The translations under genes were made by a program, and so were the position numbers. The notes beneath the pieces were generated by a model. The model did no database searches and was not told where the DNA came from. It saw only the letters and a program-made list of their open reading frames with translations. DNA of 32,822 bases from DATEZO01 sp035255485. GTDB lineage: Bacteria; Pseudomonadota; Gammaproteobacteria; Burkholderiales; Burkholderiaceae_D. The stretch is from assembly GCA_035255485.1 (NCBI GenBank), contig DATEZO010000148.1, positions 1-32,822 of the forward strand, written 5' to 3'. This document shows, piece after piece, positions 31,531 through 32,822 of this stretch (position 1 is the first letter of the stretch; each line of letters starts with the position of its first letter).

Positions 31531-32517
31531 TCATGCAATGCGCAAGACCAGGAACAACAAAAGAATCAATACCAGCGCGCCGAATGCCATGCTCCAGCGA
31601 TGCGTAACCAGCCACAATTCCCAGCTCGACGATACTGCGCGCCCATCGAAACGTCCGCGCGCGCCATGGTCGCCCGGCACTGGCTGGTACAGATTGTCGC
31701 GCCGGCCGGCGGCTGCCGGCTCGTCGGTTTGCTGGCCGTCATAGGCTTCCCGCGCCAGCTTGCGGTCCAGAAAGCCGGGCATGATGCGCGTGCCGATAAT
31801 CGCTTCCACTGCCGGAAAGCCGACCCATAGTTCACGCCGCCGATGCGTCGCCGCCCAATAGATGCTGCGCGCCGCCAGTTCCGGCTGGAAAATCTTGCCG
31901 AGCGGCTGCGGCCGGTTTGGCATGCAGCTGCGACCCCAGTCGAATTGCGGCGTGTTGAAGGCCGACAGATGGGTCATGGTCAGATGCACCCGGCTCTTGT
32001 CATGGATCAGCTCGGAACGCAGGGAATCGGTGAAGGCGCGCAAGGCGCTTTTCGCGCCGCAGTACGGCGCCTGCAGCGGAATCGAGCGATAGGCCAGCGC
32101 CGAGCCGACCTGCACGATGGTGCCGCGATTGCGGGGCTGCATGCGCTTCAGTGCCGCCAGCGTGCCCCACACCGCGCCCAGATAGGTGACTTCGGTGGCA
32201 CGCCGGAAATCCTCGGGTGTGATCGACAATGCCGGGCAGAAAATGGTCGCCATCGCATCGTTGACCCAGACCTCGATCGGACCCCATTCGCGCTCGATGC
32301 GCGCCGCCGCCGCTTCCACCTGGGCCTGGTCGGCGACATCGGTCGGAATCACCATCGCCTCGCCGCCGGCCTGCTCCACTTCGCGGTGCGCACCGGTCAA
32401 GCCGTCGACGCCACGCGCCAGCAAGGCGACGCGCCAGCCGTGCCGGCCGAATTCGACCGCGGCCGCGCGCCCGATGCCGGCCGAAGCGCCGGTAATGACT
32501 GCGATTTTCCGTTCCAT
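31531..32517 (-). CDS. Short-chain dehydrogenase/reductase with C-terminal membrane anchor
   Basis: A 328-residue NAD(P)-dependent oxidoreductase. The Rossmann motif TGASAGIG (9-16) and catalytic S139, Y152 and K156 (VGSALAY; YCGAK) are present, so it should be active. After the SDR domain (about 1-250) there is a linker rich in Gly/Arg and a single hydrophobic helix at the end (about 308-327, FGALVLILLLFLVL), placing it at the inner membrane. The conserved NNAG-type motif reads VNDAM (N86-D87), a mild departure. The segment HLSAFNTPQFDW matches a subgroup of SDRs in Burkholderiales with this same C-terminal anchor. The substrate is not known. It lies downstream of a cytochrome oxidase subunit IV-like gene on the same strand, with a repeat in between. 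No strong ribosome-binding site is seen. Confidence 0.9.
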   Translation of the reverse strand: MERKIAVITGASAGIGRAAAVEFGRHGWRVALLARGVDGLTGAHREVEQAGGEAMVIPTDVADQAQVEAAAARIEREWGPIEVWVNDAMATIFCPALSITPEDFRRATEVTYLGAVWGTLAALKRMQPRNRGTIVQVGSALAYRSIPLQAPYCGAKSALRAFTDSLRSELIHDKSRVHLTMTHLSAFNTPQFDWGRSCMPNRPQPLGKIFQPELAARSIYWAATHRRRELWVGFPAVEAIIGTRIMPGFLDRKLAREAYDGQQTDEPAAAGRRDNLYQPVPGDHGARGRFDGRAVSSSWELWLVTHRWSMAFGALVLILLLFLVLRIA

Positions 32518-32547
32518 ATACGGCCTTTCCTGTTTTCGTCAGAACAC

Positions 32548-32590
32548 TCCCCCTCTCCTCAGCCCTCCCCCGCGGGAAGAGGGTGAAAAC
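32548..32590. repeat. Degraded third copy of the GC-rich intergenic repeat
   Basis: It contains CCCCCTCTCC, then CCTCCCCCGCGGGAAGAGGG. The same C/T-rich then G/A-rich pattern as the copies at 6185 and 18141 is seen, but with mismatches. It lies between the SDR gene and the oxidase subunit gene. Confidence 0.4.
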
Positions 32591-32637
32591 AGGGCGCGAT
32601 GACATCATCACTTCTTCGTGCGGATCAATGATCGCCA

Positions 32638-32822
32638 TTAGCGGGGCGCAATCGCGGCCGGCAGTTGCTGCGGCTTTTGCCACGGCGCCGGATGCGCGCC
32701 GCGGGTCGCATAATCGCCGCCGCTCAAGGCGAACAGCAGTGCCAGCGTGAACAATGCGGCCGCCGCCACGATCCGGATCAGGCCGCTGCCAGTGTTCAGA
32801 TGCATGAAAAATGCCGCCACCA
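32638..32822 (-). CDS. Cytochrome c oxidase subunit IV-like protein, C-terminal part only
   Basis: The minus-strand frame enters from beyond the window, so the first visible residues are internal. The visible 61 codons begin VAAFFMHLNTGSGLIRIVAA and contain one membrane helix (about IRIVAAAALFTLALLFAL), then GDYATR. The AFFMHL...GL.R...AA.LF.LALLFAL..DY.TR layout is that of small subunit IV proteins of haem-copper oxidases. It is probably the end of a terminal-oxidase operon lying to the right. The SDR gene follows after 120 bp on the same strand. Assignment rests on a short tail and is moderate. Confidence 0.65.
   Translation of the reverse strand, partial: VAAFFMHLNTGSGLIRIVAAAALFTLALLFALSGGDYATRGAHPAPWQKPQQLPAAIAPR

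Overview
The window reads as chromosomal DNA of a betaproteobacterium, most likely Burkholderiales and perhaps Oxalobacteraceae. The basis is the protein families (a beta-type PetA Rieske protein, a CbpA/CbpM pair, a CadA with a His-rich N-terminus, many GGDEF-EAL proteins), fairly GC-rich coding DNA judged by eye, and dense packing. The genus is an inference. I see no rRNA, tRNA, CRISPR array, prophage or intact insertion sequence. The only trace of a mobile element is a short Tn3-family transposase remnant beside cadA.

Layout from left to right. (1) 1-5212 holds two divergent c-di-GMP enzymes, each with GGDEF and EAL domains; the left one runs off the window. (2) 5313-6154 is a 59-residue membrane protein translationally coupled to a phosphoribosyltransferase. 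(3) 6363-8739 has a periplasmic glycosidase-like lipoprotein, a small divergent lipoprotein and a two-CBS-domain protein. (4) 8929-14022, all minus strand, has a Kef-type K+/H+ antiporter, trxC, cbpM, cbpA and a CNNM/CorC-type membrane protein. (5) 14172-18894 has a DAO-type FAD oxidoreductase, the Tn3 remnant, a CadA/ZntA metal ATPase and a YitT-type membrane protein. (6) 18989-22383 has a PBP7-type D,D-peptidase, a 58-residue DnaJ-type zinc-finger protein and a GH15 enzyme. (7) 22775-28589 is a same-strand run of four genes: a TPP-dependent 2-oxoacid enzyme, a fused FAD/Fe-S 2-hydroxyacid dehydrogenase, an Anabaena-sensory-rhodopsin-transducer (ASRT) homologue and a Rieske protein. (8) 28724-32822 has a third GGDEF-EAL protein, a membrane-anchored short-chain dehydrogenase and the C-terminus of a cytochrome oxidase subunit IV-like protein.

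How the genes may work together (inference): much of the content suits stress, low-energy or redox adaptation. It includes chaperone and thioredoxin functions, K+ efflux, metal efflux, alpha-glucan metabolism, oxidation of 2-hydroxy and 2-oxo acids into the respiratory chain, and three c-di-GMP turnover enzymes. The most interesting parts are the TPP/FAD-Fe-S/ASRT/Rieske run, where a small-molecule-binding ASRT protein sits between redox genes with no rhodopsin in view, and the metal ATPase whose phosphorylation motif reads DKAGT instead of DKTGT.
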